Source: Halictus rubicundus (taxonomy: Eukaryota > Arthropoda > Insecta > Hymenoptera > Halictidae). From it: a stretch of DNA of 64,000 nt. A program made the translations under genes and the position numbers. Where the stretch lies: positions 186,001 to 250,000 of the forward strand of contig NW_027488858.1 of the NCBI RefSeq assembly GCF_050948215.1. Reading direction: 5' to 3'. The notes below the pieces were generated by a model that was not told where the DNA came from, searched no databases, and worked only from the letters and a program-made list of their open reading frames with translations. Each line of letters begins with the position of its first letter. Positions within the stretch are counted from its first letter, which is position 1. Shown here one piece after another: positions 40,477-50,848 of the stretch.

Positions 40477-43400
40477 AACCGTCTATATTACAGTGATATC
40501 ACGTCGAAAATCGTCTAGGACCGATACGGAAAAGTTTCCTCTTAGCGGTGGGGCTTAGAAAAATTTCCAGAGTTTTGTCGACGGAGTAGTACACCCGTCC
40601 AATATTTGCTAATAACTCGGTAAATAATAGTAGTAGCGAGTTTGGTGTTATGATATATATTGTTAGAAACCGTCTATATTACAGTGATATCGCGTCGAAA
40701 ATCGTCTAGGACCGATACGGAAAAAGTTTCCTCTTAGCGGTGGGGCTTAGAAAAATTTCCAGAGTTTTGTCGACGGAGTAGTACATCCGTCCATTATTTG
40801 CTAATAACTCGGTAAATAATAGTAGTAGCGAGTTTGGTGTTATGATATATATTGTCAGAAACCGTCTATATTACTGTGATATCACGTCGACAATCGTCTA
40901 GGACCGATACGGAAAAATTTTCCTCTTAGCGGTGGGGCTTAGAAAAATTTACGTCCAACGTCCGACGGAGTAGTACATCCGTCCATTATTTGCTAATAAC
41001 TCGGTAAATAATAGTAGTAGCGAGTTTGGTGTTATGATATATATTGTTAGAAACCGTCTATATTACAGTGATATTACGTCGACAATTGCCTAGGACCGAT
41101 ACGTGAAAAGTTTCCTCTTAGCGGTGGGGCTTAGAAAAATGTTCGTCCAACGTCCGACGGAGTAGTACATCCGTCCATTATTAGCTAATAACTCGGTAAA
41201 TAATAGTAGTAGCGAGTTTGGTGTTATGATATATATTGTTAGAAACCGTCTATATTACAGTGATATCGGGTCGAAGATCGTCTAGGACCGATACGGAAAA
41301 AGTTTCCTCTTAGCGGTGGGGCTTAGAAAAATTTCCAGAGTTTTGTCGACGGAGTAGTACACCCGTCCATTATTTGCTAATAACTCGGTAAATAATAGTA
41401 GTAGCGAGTTTGGTGTTATGATATATATTGTTAGAAACCGTCTATATTACAGTGATATTACGTCGACAATTGCCTAGGACCGATACGGAAAAAGTTTCCT
41501 CTTAGCGGTGGGGCTTAGAAAAGTGTTCGTCCAACGTCCGACGGAGTAGTACATCCGTCCATTATTTGCTAATAACTCGGTAAATAATAGTAGTAGCGAG
41601 TTTGGTGTTATGATATATATTGTTAGAAACCGTCTATATTACAGGGATATCACGTCGAAAATCGTCTAGGACCGATACGGAAAAAGTTTCCTCTTAGCGG
41701 TGGGGCTTAGAAAAATTTCCAGAGTTTTGTCGACGGAGTAGTACACCCGTCCATTATTTGCTAATAACTCGGTAAATAATAGTAGTAGCGAGTTTGGTGT
41801 TACGATATATATTGTTAGAAACCGTCTACATTACAGTGATATTACGTCGACAATTGCCTAGGACCGATACGGAAAAAGTTTCCTCTTAGCGGAGGGACTT
41901 AGAAAAATTTACGTCCAACGTCCGACGGAGTAGTACATCCGTCCATTATTTGCTAATAACTCGGTAAATAATAGTAGTAGCGAGTTTGGTGTTATGATAT
42001 ATATTGTTAGAAACCGTCTATATTACAGTGATATCGGGTCGAAAATCGTCTAGGACCGATACGGAAAAAGTTTCCTCTTAGCGTTGGGGCTTAGAAAAAT
42101 GTTCGTCCAACATCCGACGGAGTAGTACATCCGTCCATTATTAGCTAATAACTCGGTAAATAATAGTAGTAGCGAGTTTGGTGTTATGATATATATTGTT
42201 AGAAACCGTCTATATTACAGTGATATCACGTCGAAAATCGTCTAGGACCGATACGGAAAAAGTTTCCTCTTAGCGGTGGGGCTTAGAAAAATTTCCAGAG
42301 TTTTGTCGACGGAGTAGTACACCCGTCCATTATTAGCTAATAACTCGGCAAATAATAGTAGTAGCGAGTTTGGTGTTGTGATATATATTGTTAGAAACCG
42401 TCTATATTACAGTGATATCGCGTCGAAAATCGTCTAGGACCGATACGGAAAATGTTTCCTCTTAGCGGTGGGACTTAGAAAAATTTCCAGAGTTTTGTCG
42501 ACGGAGTAGTACACCCGTCCATTATTTGCTAATAACTCGGTAAATAATAGTAGTAGCGAGTTTGGTGTTATGATATATATTGTTAGAAACCGTCTATATT
42601 ACAGTGATATCACGTCGACAATCGCCTAGGACCGATACGGAAAAAGTTTCCTCTTAGCGGAGGGACTTAGAAAAATTTCCAGAGTTTTGTCGACGGAGTA
42701 GTACACCCGTCCATTATTTGCTAATAACTCGGTAAATAATAGTAGTAGCGAGTTTGGTGTTATGATCTATATTGTTAGAAACCGTCTATATTACAGTGAT
42801 ATCACGTCGAAAATCGTCTAGGACCGATACGGAAAAAGTTTCCTCTTAGCGGTGGGTCTTAGAAAAATTTCCAGAGTTTTGTCGACGGAGTAGTACACCC
42901 GTCCAATATTTGCTAATAACTCGGTAAATAATAGTAGTAGCGAGTTTGGTGTTATGATATATATTGTTAGAAACCGTCTATATTACAGTGATATCACGTC
43001 GAAAATCGTCTAGGACCGATACGTGAAAAGTTTCCTCTTAGCGGTGGGGCTTAGAAAAATGTTCGTCCAACGTCCGACGGAGTAGTACATCCGTCCATTA
43101 TTAGCTAATAACTCGGTAAATAATAGTAGTAGCGAGTTTGGTGTTATGATATATATTGTTAGAAACCGTCTATATTACAGTGATATCGGGTCGAAAATCG
43201 TCTAGGACCGATACGGAAAAAGTTTCCTCTTAGCGGTGGGGCTTAGAAAAATGTTCGTCCAACATCCGACGGAGTAGTACATCCGTCCATTATTAGCTAA
43301 TAACTCGGTAAATAATAGTAGTAGCGAGTTTGGTGTTATGATATATATTGTTGGAAACCGTCTATATTACAGTGATATCACGTCGAAAATCGTCTAGGAC

Positions 43401-44386
43401 CGATACGGAAAAAGTTTCCTCTTAGCGGTGGGACTTAGAAAAATTTCCAGAGTTTTGTCGACGGAGTAGTACACCCGTCCAATATTTGCTAATAACTCGG
43501 TAAATAATAGTAGTAGCGAGTTTGGTGTTATGATCTATATTGTTAGAAACCGTCTATATTACAGTGATATCGCGTCGAAAATCGTCTAGGACCGATACGG
43601 AAAAAGTTTCCTCTTAGCGGTGGGACTTAGAAAAATTTCCAGAGTTTTGTCGACGGAGTAGTACATCCGTCCATTATTTGCTAATAACTCGGTAAATAAT
43701 AGTAGTAGCGAGTTTGGTGTTATGATATATATTGTCAGAAACCGTCTATATTACAGTGATATCACGTCGACAATCGTCTAGGACCGATACGGAAAAAGTT
43801 TCCTCTTAGCGGAGGGTCTTAGAAAAATTTCCAGAGTTTTGTCGACGGAGTAGTACACCCGTCCAATATTTGCTAATAACTCGGTAAATAATAGTAGTAG
43901 CGAGTTTGGTGTTATGATATATATTGTTAGAAACCGTCTATATTACAGTGATATCGCGTCGAAAATCGTCTAGGACCGATACGGAAAAAGTTTCCTCTTA
44001 GCGGTGGGACTTAGAAAAATTTCCAGAGTTTTGTCGACGGAGTAGTACATCCGTCCATTATTTGCTAATAACTCGGTAAATAATAGTAGTAGCGAGTTTG
44101 GTGTTATGATATATATTGTCAGAAACCGTCTATATTACAGTGATATCACGTCGACAATCGTCTAGGACCGATACGGAAAAATTTTCCTTGTTACGTGCTA
44201 GTGCTTTGTAACAAGGCCTGCGTAAGGGCGGATCTGTTCGTGATTTCGTCTGAGGAGGAACCAAAACGGAGCAACGAAGGTTGAGGTGGATACTTAAGGT
44301 TTTTTGACAACAGCTCGTATTAACAAGATTTATTTACGTAAAAATAACATTTGCTGACTCTTAAAGTTAACTTATAACTAAAATAT

Positions 44387-44716
44387 TTACATTAATTGCT
44401 TGACTTTCGACGGAGGAACGGGGAACAGTTTGCTTGCGTAGAATTTTATACGGGGATCTGTTTTTACGGCTCTACTAAAGTCTGGAACGCTCGTCTTAGG
44501 GAGAAAAATGGGGGTGAGCTTCCAGGTGGGAAGGGGGAGTGGCTCGATGGGTGGCGATGTTGGATCTTCCTTCCTGTCTGTGATGGCTTCTTCTTGGACT
44601 GGTTCTTCTGGAGTCGTCTGGTATAACAGCTTCTTTAGCTGGTTTAACTGGTATCGTCGTCCTCCGCGCCTGGTCTTCTTCTTCTTATTTATAACCGTAA
44701 TTACAACGCCGGTCAT
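44387..44716 (-). CDS. LTR-encoded small basic protein, 3' LTR copy
   Basis: 109-codon ORF, identical in predicted protein to the 5' LTR copy at 56407-56736, as expected for two LTRs of one insertion. The protein starts with a hydrophobic stretch (residues 3-9), then a strongly basic block (11-31: KKKK, TRRGGRRY, QLNQLKK), an acidic variable linker (36-51), EPLPLPTWKLTP (58-69) and a C-terminal PDFSRAVKTDPRIKFY (78-93) ending in LFPVPPSK. No match to a family I know. It lies in the LTR part transcribed at the 3' end of the element, so it could be expressed from an LTR promoter in either LTR; which transcript carries it is not visible. See the 5' copy for codon evidence. Confidence 0.62.
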   Translation of the reverse strand: MTGVVITVINKKKKTRRGGRRYQLNQLKKLLYQTTPEEPVQEEAITDRKEDPTSPPIEPLPLPTWKLTPIFLPKTSVPDFSRAVKTDPRIKFYASKLFPVPPSKVKQLM

Positions 44717-45352
44717 TACTTTAATACTGAATGCTTCTACTTAATGGGGGGCAGCTTCTTCGTCTGCGTCCTCGTGCTAGTGACACGCACCGAGAGCAAG
44801 ATCGGGAGGCTGGGGTCGAGATATCTAAGCGTATGCTTGTAGAGATCTTTTCCGATTTCTGCTTTCGCCGCTCGGATACTTATAGGGGAGGTCGAACATT
44901 TTCAGCAGCGAGAAAGCTGGTCCTTGAGGGTGTATCTAAGAGGGGTCACTTTTCGTAGCGAGAAAGAATATTGGGGCCTTGTCCATCTATTTTCCCAAAA
45001 AGGAACTAAGAGGTACGAAGGGAGAGAAATGCAACGGAGGCTGTAAGAACGAGTAGGACGGAGCGCGATAAGGGCGAAAGAGAAGGCGAGATTGCGCGTG
45101 GTACGGTTGTAAGAGAGAAAGCGCTAGCCTTGTATTCGGCTGTGCGTGCGAGCGAGGCGGTATCTGTTTAGAAAGAGATGGGAAATGCAATGGGTGCGAG
45201 TGAGAGCGCACTGGCCATTGGTGTGAGTGCGAGAGCACTAGCGCTGAGAATCAACTAGTGCGAGTGAGAGGTTCTGGGCTACGAGTGCGAGAGAGATAGC
45301 GCTACTTCGTAGTTTCTCTCTGATTTCTGAGATGTCGCTGGTGTTTTAGGTA

Positions 45353-45539
45353 TGTGGCGGTTGTAGATAATGTAGATTTCTGTATCGATTAATTTGTTTA
45401 TATATAGTTGTTAACATTTATTTTGTTTTTGGTTTCCCTACCAACAAAAATTATTTACATAACAAATTGCTTCAGATTAAAGTAAATACTGAAAGAGATA
45501 ACACGTCTTTTATTTGGAGAAATATATTACACTCCTACA
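45353..45539 (+). repeat. Nested element 5' LTR
   Basis: 187 bp, TGTGGCGGTT...CTCCTACA. It is short for Ty3/Gypsy. The TG...CA ends and 4-bp GGTA duplication define its limits, and its sequence equals the 3' LTR. Confidence 0.95.
45397..45407 (+). promoter_or_regulatory. TATA-like element in nested 5' LTR
   Basis: TTTATATATAG about 45 bases into the LTR, the only TATA-like box in it. It is probably the core promoter for the nested element's RNA. The same sequence is at 49699-49709 in the 3' LTR. Confidence 0.5.
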
Positions 45540-45542
45540 ATT

Positions 45543-45560
45543 TGGTGACCCCGACGTGAT
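45543..45560 (+). other. Primer-binding site for tRNA-Trp
   Basis: TGGTGACCCCGACGTGAT begins three bases after the LTR end. It is complementary to the 3' 18 bases of animal tRNA-Trp including CCA, the primer also used by avian sarcoma-leukosis retroviruses. The first base after the site no longer fits the tRNA. Confidence 0.85.
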
Positions 45561-45578
45561 CCTTTTTAAGAAAGAAGG

Positions 45579-46520
45579 ATGCCGCTTCATCATTCTCCAA
45601 CAAGAATTGAAGGGAAATCAAATCAAGATCTTATTACGGAGACGGATAAAGATTTGTTAGAAGAAGAATTACCTTCGACGAGTAAAACCAACAATTTCAG
45701 TCAAGTCAATGCAACATCAATGGTTAAACTTCCACCCTTTTGGAAAGAGAATCTGATATTGTGGTTTACCCAGATTGAGGCAGCCTTCGCAATTAGCAGA
45801 ATCTCCTCTGACGATACCAAATACCGGTATACTATAGTTAATTTAGATACGACAGTTCTTCCTTTTGTTTCCGATATTTTAAATAATCCTCCAATTAAAG
45901 AAAAATATGAAACTCTTAAAACAAGAATTATTTCCTCGTTCGACGAATCAAGCGAGTCAAAATTAAGAAGATTAATTAGGGGAAATGAGATGATTAACGA
46001 AAAACCGTCAAATTTCTTACAAAAATTAAGAAATTTGGCAGGTAGTTTGTGTAGCGAGAGTGTTCTAAAAACATTATTTCTGGAACAACTACCAGAAAAT
46101 GTTCGAGGAATTTTAGCCATTAGTGAAGTACAAGAGCTTTCCAAATTGGCTTATCAAGCTGATAAAATTGTAGAAGTAATAAAACCAAATAACATTTGTA
46201 ACATTACTTCAAAAGAAAATTATACTTCTAATTCTTCACAGGAAGAAAAAAATCAGACATTAAATTCACAGATTCTGGAGTTACAAAAACAAATAGAAGT
46301 TTTAAATATTAATTTTCGAAGAAATAATTACAGAAATAGATCAAGATCTAGATTTTTTAGGAGAGATAGAAGCATTTCAAAGCCAAGATTTCGAAATGAA
46401 GAACCCTTATGTTATTATCATCAAAAATTTAGAGAAAATTCCTTTAAATGTAAAAAACCCTGTTCTTGGAGTGGAAAGGATAAAAGAGATCGATCAAATG
46501 AAGGGTTAGAGGAAAACTAA
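45579..46520 (+). CDS. gag: Gag of the nested Ty3/Gypsy element
   Basis: 313 residues. The start ATG is 18 bases after the primer site and is the first in frame. Residues ~48-150 resemble the arthropod retrotransposon capsid domain: a KLPPFWKENLILWFTQIEAAF-type opening, then an F...S..SKLRRLIRGNE segment and FL..LR.LAG, with LFLEQLPENVR following. The middle (200-240) is Q/N-rich. An arginine-rich stretch (~246-270) precedes a zinc-knuckle variant near 279-297, with the CYYHxxF...CxxPCxW pattern typical of arthropod elements rather than CCHC. It forms the particle and binds the RNA. It ends 19 bases inside the open pol frame, which is -1 relative to gag. Confidence 0.92.
   Translation: MPLHHSPTRIEGKSNQDLITETDKDLLEEELPSTSKTNNFSQVNATSMVKLPPFWKENLILWFTQIEAAFAISRISSDDTKYRYTIVNLDTTVLPFVSDILNNPPIKEKYETLKTRIISSFDESSESKLRRLIRGNEMINEKPSNFLQKLRNLAGSLCSESVLKTLFLEQLPENVRGILAISEVQELSKLAYQADKIVEVIKPNNICNITSKENYTSNSSQEEKNQTLNSQILELQKQIEVLNINFRRNNYRNRSRSRFFRRDRSISKPRFRNEEPLCYYHQKFRENSFKCKKPCSWSGKDKRDRSNEGLEEN
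46502..46520 (+). promoter_or_regulatory. Gag-pol overlap and candidate -1 frameshift site
   Basis: The pol frame opens at 46502, just after a TGA at 46499-46501, and gag stops at 46518-46520, so ribosomes must shift -1 within 19 bases. The best candidate is G GAA AAC (46511-46517) immediately before the gag TAA: the A-site Asn codon can re-pair on AAA, while the P-site pairing is imperfect. No heptamer in the overlap fits the canonical pattern perfectly. Confidence 0.55.
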
Positions 46521-46600
46521 GAAAGCTGTCTGGAGTACAGACGATCCATGATAGCTCAAATGTTAATTATCGTCTGACGATTGCCGACAAGACGTCAGGT

Positions 46601-49600
46601 ATGAGATATTTAATTGATACTGGTTCTGATATTTCGTTGTTACCAAGGAAAATGTTAAAAGGAAAGTTGACAGAAACAAATCTTATACTTTTTGCTGCAA
46701 ATGGTTCTGAGATTAAAACATATGGTCAAAAATTAATTACCGTAAATTTGGGATTACGCAGAAATTTTACTTGGGAATTCATTGTAGCTGATGCCGTAAT
46801 GCCGATTATAGGATCAGATTTTATAGGTCATTACGATCTATTAGTAGATTTAAATGGCAAAAGGGTTTTAGATAAAGAGACGAAATTACAATCATTTGGA
46901 ATCTTGAAGCGAGTACATACAATTTCAATTTCAACAATAAATAATTCCTTTAAATATAATAAATTATTACAAGAATATATTGATATTACTAAACCGGTTA
47001 GGAAAGAGATTGTTAAAAAAAATGTTTATCATTATATTGTAACAAAAGGTCAACCGATAGCGGAAAAAGCTAGACGTTTGACACCTGAAAAATTTAAAAT
47101 TGCCAAAGCAGAATTCGAAGAAATGATTCGGAAAGGAGTGTGTAGGCCATCATCCAGTCAATGGGCAAGTCCTTTACACATGGTTCCGAAGAAAAATGGG
47201 GAATGGCGACCGTGTGGAGATTATCGAAGATTAAATTCAATAACAATTCCGGATCGCTATCCTGTACCTCATATACAAGATTTTTCTTTTAAATTAGCAG
47301 GTGCAACAATTTTTTCAACCTTAGATCTTATTAAAGCCTATAATCAGATTCCCATGGCACCCGAAGACATTCCCAAAACAGCAGTTATCACACCATTTGG
47401 ATTATTTGAATTTTTAGCAATGCCATTTGGATTAAGAAATGCAGCACAAACATTTCAAAGATATTTAGACAATGTATTAAGAGGTTTGAATTTTTGTCAT
47501 GGTTATATTGATGATATAATTATTGCGTCAAAAAACGAAGAAGAACATAAACAACATTTAAAGATAGTTTTTGAACGATTACGAAAATTCAAATTGTCAA
47601 TAAATGTGAATAAATCGAGCTTTGGTGTTAAAGAAGTTAAATATTTAGGATATTTAATTAATACAGAAGGTATGAGACCTACCGAGGAAAAAGTTCAAGC
47701 ATTAAAAGATTTTCCAATTCCAAAAGATAGGACAGAATTACGAAGATTTTTAGGAATAGTAAACTTTTATCGTCGTTTTATTCCTATGGCAGCAAAAATT
47801 CAAGCTCCTTTACATTCGTTACTTATTGGTGCAAAAAAGAAGGATAAAAGGTTAATTGAATGGACAGAAGAACAAAAAGTTGCTTTTAATAAAACGAAAG
47901 AACAATTAATCAATGCTATATTATTGGTACATCCAGTAGCAAACGCACGTTTAGCGCTAACTACAGATGCATCGGATACAGCAATGGGAGCTGTTTTAGA
48001 ACAATACGTTGGTAAAAGCTGGCAACCATTAGCATTCTATTCAAAAAAATTTACGGAAACTCAACAAAAATACAGTACTTATGATCGAGAGCTTTTGGCG
48101 ATATATTCTGCAATTAAATTTTTCCGATTTATGGTAGAAGGACGAGATTTAGTTGTGAAAACGGATCATAAACCATTGGTTTTTGCATTTAAACAGAAAT
48201 CAGTTAAAGCTTCTCCTCGACAACTTCGACATTTAGATTTTATAGGTCAATTCACTACTGAATTAAGTTATGTTAAAGGGGACGAAAATGTAATTGCAGA
48301 TGCCTTCTCAAGAGTTGAAGCAATTGAAATGCCTATTGTTGTAACCACAGAAGAATTAGCGGAAGCACAACAGGCAGATGAAGAATTAAAAAAGATAATT
48401 TCAGAAGGAAATTCGGCATTACAATTACAAAAATTGAGAGTTGGTAATACAAATCTTGTATTATATTGCAACATTTTAGAAGGTAATATTCGACCTTATG
48501 TTCCGAAAATTCTAAGGATACGAATTTTAAAAATTGTACATAATTTATCACATCCTGGTAGTAGAGCTATGAAAAAGACATTGTCTCAAAGATTTGTCTG
48601 GCCGAATATGGCAAAAGATGCTGCAGAATGGGTGAGAACTTGTTTACCTTGTCAAAAGAGTAAAATCCATCGTCATCAGAAAAATTTGCCAGAACATATA
48701 CCAGTACCTAAAGAAAGATTTAATCATGTACATATAGATCTTATTGGGCCACTTCCGACTGTTAACGGATATCGTTATTGTTTAACTATGATTGATAGAT
48801 TTTCACGTTGGCCTGAAGCAATACCAATTAAAGAAATTTCAGCAGATACAATAGCGAATACATTTTTCAATACATGGATTTCAAGATTTGGTACACCGTT
48901 ATCTGTAACCACAGATAGAGGAAGTCAATTTGAATCACAAATTTTCAATGCACTATCAAAGATGGTTGGATTCAAGAAGATAAGAACAACTTCTTACCAT
49001 CCTGCTTCAAATGGGATTGTAGAAAGATGGCATCGGTCACTGAAAACAGCGATTTATTGTCATGAAAAAGAAGATTGGACGAAGATTATACCGATTGTTC
49101 TTTTAGGATTAAGAACAGTATATAAAGAAAATTTAGGCTCATCAGCTGCAGAGATGTTATATGGACAAACTTTAAGATTACCCGGCGAATTCTTTTTGGA
49201 AGAAGAGATTCCGGTTGATCAAAGAATTTTTTTACAAGAATTGAGAGAACGCATGAAATTACTCAAGCCACATCAGACGATACATAATATTAAAAAAAAG
49301 GTATTTATACATAAGAATTTAAATTGTTGTACACATGTGTTTTTGAGAATAGATGCAGTCAAACCACCTTTAACACCACCGTACGAGGGTCCATTCGAGG
49401 TAATTGCAAGACCATCAGAGAAGGTTTTCACAATTAAAATTAATGGACAGTCGATCAATGTCAGTACTGAAAGATTGAAACCTGCCTACTTTGAAAATTC
49501 AGAACAAGATGAAAATTTAGAAGAAATTGCGGATACTTCTCCATTTTCCAATAAAGGACAACTTAAAACTTATCCTGGACCAAAAGAAAAAAAGAAAACA

Positions 49601-49624
49601 AGATTTGTAGAGTTCAATATTTAG
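46601..49624 (+). CDS. pol: Pol polyprotein of the nested Ty3/Gypsy element
   Basis: 1007 residues from the first ATG, but the frame is open from 46502 and the protease fold likely starts upstream of this ATG, consistent with -1 frameshift expression. Domains: aspartic protease with LIDTGSD (residues 4-10) and IIGSDF (~65); reverse transcriptase with MVPKKNGEWR (~192), STLDLIKAYNQIP (~243) and the catalytic YIDD (~301-304); RNase H with TTDASD (~453) and a YDRELLAI motif; integrase with an HHCC zinc finger (H at ~648, CxxC at ~686), the catalytic DLIGPLP (~711), TTDRGSQFE (~770) and E in NGIVERWH (~807); then a C-terminal GPFEV module (~930). All catalytic residues are present and there is no frameshift, so it looks functional. 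It is the standard Ty3/Gypsy order. Confidence 0.96.
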   Translation: MRYLIDTGSDISLLPRKMLKGKLTETNLILFAANGSEIKTYGQKLITVNLGLRRNFTWEFIVADAVMPIIGSDFIGHYDLLVDLNGKRVLDKETKLQSFGILKRVHTISISTINNSFKYNKLLQEYIDITKPVRKEIVKKNVYHYIVTKGQPIAEKARRLTPEKFKIAKAEFEEMIRKGVCRPSSSQWASPLHMVPKKNGEWRPCGDYRRLNSITIPDRYPVPHIQDFSFKLAGATIFSTLDLIKAYNQIPMAPEDIPKTAVITPFGLFEFLAMPFGLRNAAQTFQRYLDNVLRGLNFCHGYIDDIIIASKNEEEHKQHLKIVFERLRKFKLSINVNKSSFGVKEVKYLGYLINTEGMRPTEEKVQALKDFPIPKDRTELRRFLGIVNFYRRFIPMAAKIQAPLHSLLIGAKKKDKRLIEWTEEQKVAFNKTKEQLINAILLVHPVANARLALTTDASDTAMGAVLEQYVGKSWQPLAFYSKKFTETQQKYSTYDRELLAIYSAIKFFRFMVEGRDLVVKTDHKPLVFAFKQKSVKASPRQLRHLDFIGQFTTELSYVKGDENVIADAFSRVEAIEMPIVVTTEELAEAQQADEELKKIISEGNSALQLQKLRVGNTNLVLYCNILEGNIRPYVPKILRIRILKIVHNLSHPGSRAMKKTLSQRFVWPNMAKDAAEWVRTCLPCQKSKIHRHQKNLPEHIPVPKERFNHVHIDLIGPLPTVNGYRYCLTMIDRFSRWPEAIPIKEISADTIANTFFNTWISRFGTPLSVTTDRGSQFESQIFNALSKMVGFKKIRTTSYHPASNGIVERWHRSLKTAIYCHEKEDWTKIIPIVLLGLRTVYKENLGSSAAEMLYGQTLRLPGEFFLEEEIPVDQRIFLQELRERMKLLKPHQTIHNIKKKVFIHKNLNCCTHVFLRIDAVKPPLTPPYEGPFEVIARPSEKVFTIKINGQSINVSTERLKPAYFENSEQDENLEEIADTSPFSNKGQLKTYPGPKEKKKTRFVEFNI

Positions 49625-49641
49625 AAAATATTGTCAAAACT

Positions 49642-49654
49642 CGGAGGGGAGTAA
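49642..49654 (+). other. Polypurine tract of nested element
   Basis: CGGAGGGGAGTAA directly before the 3' LTR. It is the expected primer for plus-strand DNA synthesis. Confidence 0.75.
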
Positions 49655-49841
49655 TGTGGCGGTTGTAGATAATGTAGATTTCTGTATCGATTAATTTGTT
49701 TATATATAGTTGTTAACATTTATTTTGTTTTTGGTTTCCCTACCAACAAAAATTATTTACATAACAAATTGCTTCAGATTAAAGTAAATACTGAAAGAGA
49801 TAACACGTCTTTTATTTGGAGAAATATATTACACTCCTACA
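49655..49841 (+). repeat. Nested element 3' LTR
   Basis: 187 bp, no difference seen from the 5' LTR. It is followed by the GGTA duplication and then the resumed 3' LTR of the large element. Confidence 0.95.
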
Positions 49842-50029
49842 GGTAGAGCGTGATTGTCGGTAAGACGCTGAAGGTAAGTTCGCTGATATGATAATACGTA
49901 GGCGGTGGGTAACCGAGAGACGAACGGTAACATCTGTAATGTAGATATATTACTGGCAGTTGGTAATGTACGAGTTTGAAGTGTTTGTTGAACGCCACGC
50001 GAGGTGTAGCTTTAAGATATACATATATA

Positions 50030-50230
50030 AAAGAACGCAATATAAAATAAGTTGTTAATTATAAGAATGAAAGAACGTGTGTGTAATATATATATATATA
50101 TGTATAAGAACGCATAATATATGTAAGAAAACGCATGATGTATGTAAAAGAACGCAATATATATATATGTTTGATAAATAATAAGACGCAAAATGATTAT
50201 TATAATTATAGGGAACGCATAATAATGTAA
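50030..50230 (-). repeat. AT-rich AACGCA repeat in 3' LTR
   Basis: About seven irregular copies of an AAGAACGCAnAATATATAT-like unit, spaced 25-40 bp. The homologous stretches are 57555-57750 in the 5' LTR and 60135-60350 in solo LTR 3, where the TA part has expanded. Apparent ORFs here (HTYIYIY-like) are only dinucleotide translation. Confidence 0.7.
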
Positions 50231-50803
50231 TATATATATATGTTGTTAAATAATAGCTTTTAGTACTTTAGATAATTGTAAATTAACGAAGGTAAGTGAA
50301 GATATAATCGTAATAGTGAGAGAATGATCGTCGTATATAATATATGTATTTTATGAATGAACGTATATGTATGTAATTTATGAATGGATATTTACATGTG
50401 TGCGTACGTGTAGCGCGGGACTCTAGGTTGCGCGTGACATACGAGTGAGAACGCGTCGCAAGCTTCACGGGCGCGAGAGAGACGTACGTGAAAGCTTTAT
50501 GAATGAAATTGTAACGGGATCGTTCCTGTGTGAATGACGCGTGGCAGGAACGCTCTTGTGAGGGGGACGCAAACCGGTTGTAGCTGCGGGTGCGAGAGAG
50601 AAAGCGATAGCCGCGTGTGCGAGTGAGAACGCGGTCCTATGCTGACCGTGGGTGCGAGTGAGACGGAGTTCTTGGGGTCAGCGGCATGCGAGTGGTGGGG
50701 GTTAGCCGCGTTCAGCGTCAGGCAGGAGCGTCGGAAGTGCGGTTTCTGTGCGGCTTGCGGCGACTCGTTGCGTTTCCTGCATGAAATGCACGGGAACGTG
50801 ACA

Positions 50804-50813
50804 CCTCCCTCCC
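50804..50813 (-). other. Polypurine tract of the large element
   Basis: On the minus strand GGGAGGGAGG directly abuts the TGTCACG start of the 3' LTR, as needed for plus-strand priming. Confidence 0.7.
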
Positions 50814-50848
50814 GGGGGAAAAATTTAAAATTCGTAGAATTTTAATTT

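Larger units (their letters stand above)
12877..44188 (+). repeat. 192-bp satellite array, main block
   Basis: About 31.3 kb, roughly 163 monomers, in the same orientation as the left block. Monomer phase resumes exactly across the solo LTR, after the CTAG duplication. Variants common here but rare or absent at the far left are ATACGTGAAAAG, AGAACCCGTC, GGACTGATACGGAAAATG and a 190-bp monomer with GATATATTGTTAG (2-bp deletion) near 20311, 24341, 32785 and 39311. Nothing but satellite is present. It ends at 44188 with the TCCT duplication (44185-44188) of the large LTR element. Confidence 0.98.
45353..49841 (+). mobile_element. Nested young Ty3/Gypsy retrotransposon
   Basis: A 4489-bp element inserted in the 3' LTR of the large element, in the opposite orientation. 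TGTGGCGG...CTCCTACA LTRs of 187 bp lie at 45353-45539 and 49655-49841 and look identical base for base. GGTA flanks it (45349-45352 and 49842-49845), and the uninterrupted sequence is seen in the 5' LTR near 57368-57372. Order: LTR, tRNA-Trp primer site, gag, pol (protease, reverse transcriptase, RNase H, integrase), polypurine tract, LTR. Both ORFs are open. Identical LTRs and intact ORFs mean a very recent insertion that may still be competent. There is no env. Confidence 0.96.
44189..50803 (-). repeat. 3' LTR of the large element, split by nested insertion
   Basis: Without the nested element (45353-49841) and one GGTA it is about 2122 bp, against 2179 bp for the 5' LTR. The outer terminus is TGTTACGTGC (44189) and the inner one ACGTGACA (ending 50803). 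It lacks about 64 bp present in the 5' LTR at 58191-58254; the junction is near 50670, between similar GAGACGGAGTT and GAGACAGAGCT sequences, as expected for slippage between short repeats. It holds the LTR ORF (44387-44716), GCGAGAGAG-rich stretches (about 45030-45300 and 50390-50700) and an AT-rich AACGCA repeat (50030-50230). Confidence 0.92.

Noticed and set aside
44987..45238. 83-codon minus-strand Ser/His/Pro-rich ORF, also at 57007-57258 and partly at 59438-59845.
   Set aside because: Low-complexity translation of the GCGAGAGAG repeats; the reading differs between LTR lineages and the third copy does not align well.
50804..50848. Possible envelope gene after pol in the large element.
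   Set aside because: Only about 45 bases separate the pol stop from the 3' LTR and nothing is encoded there.
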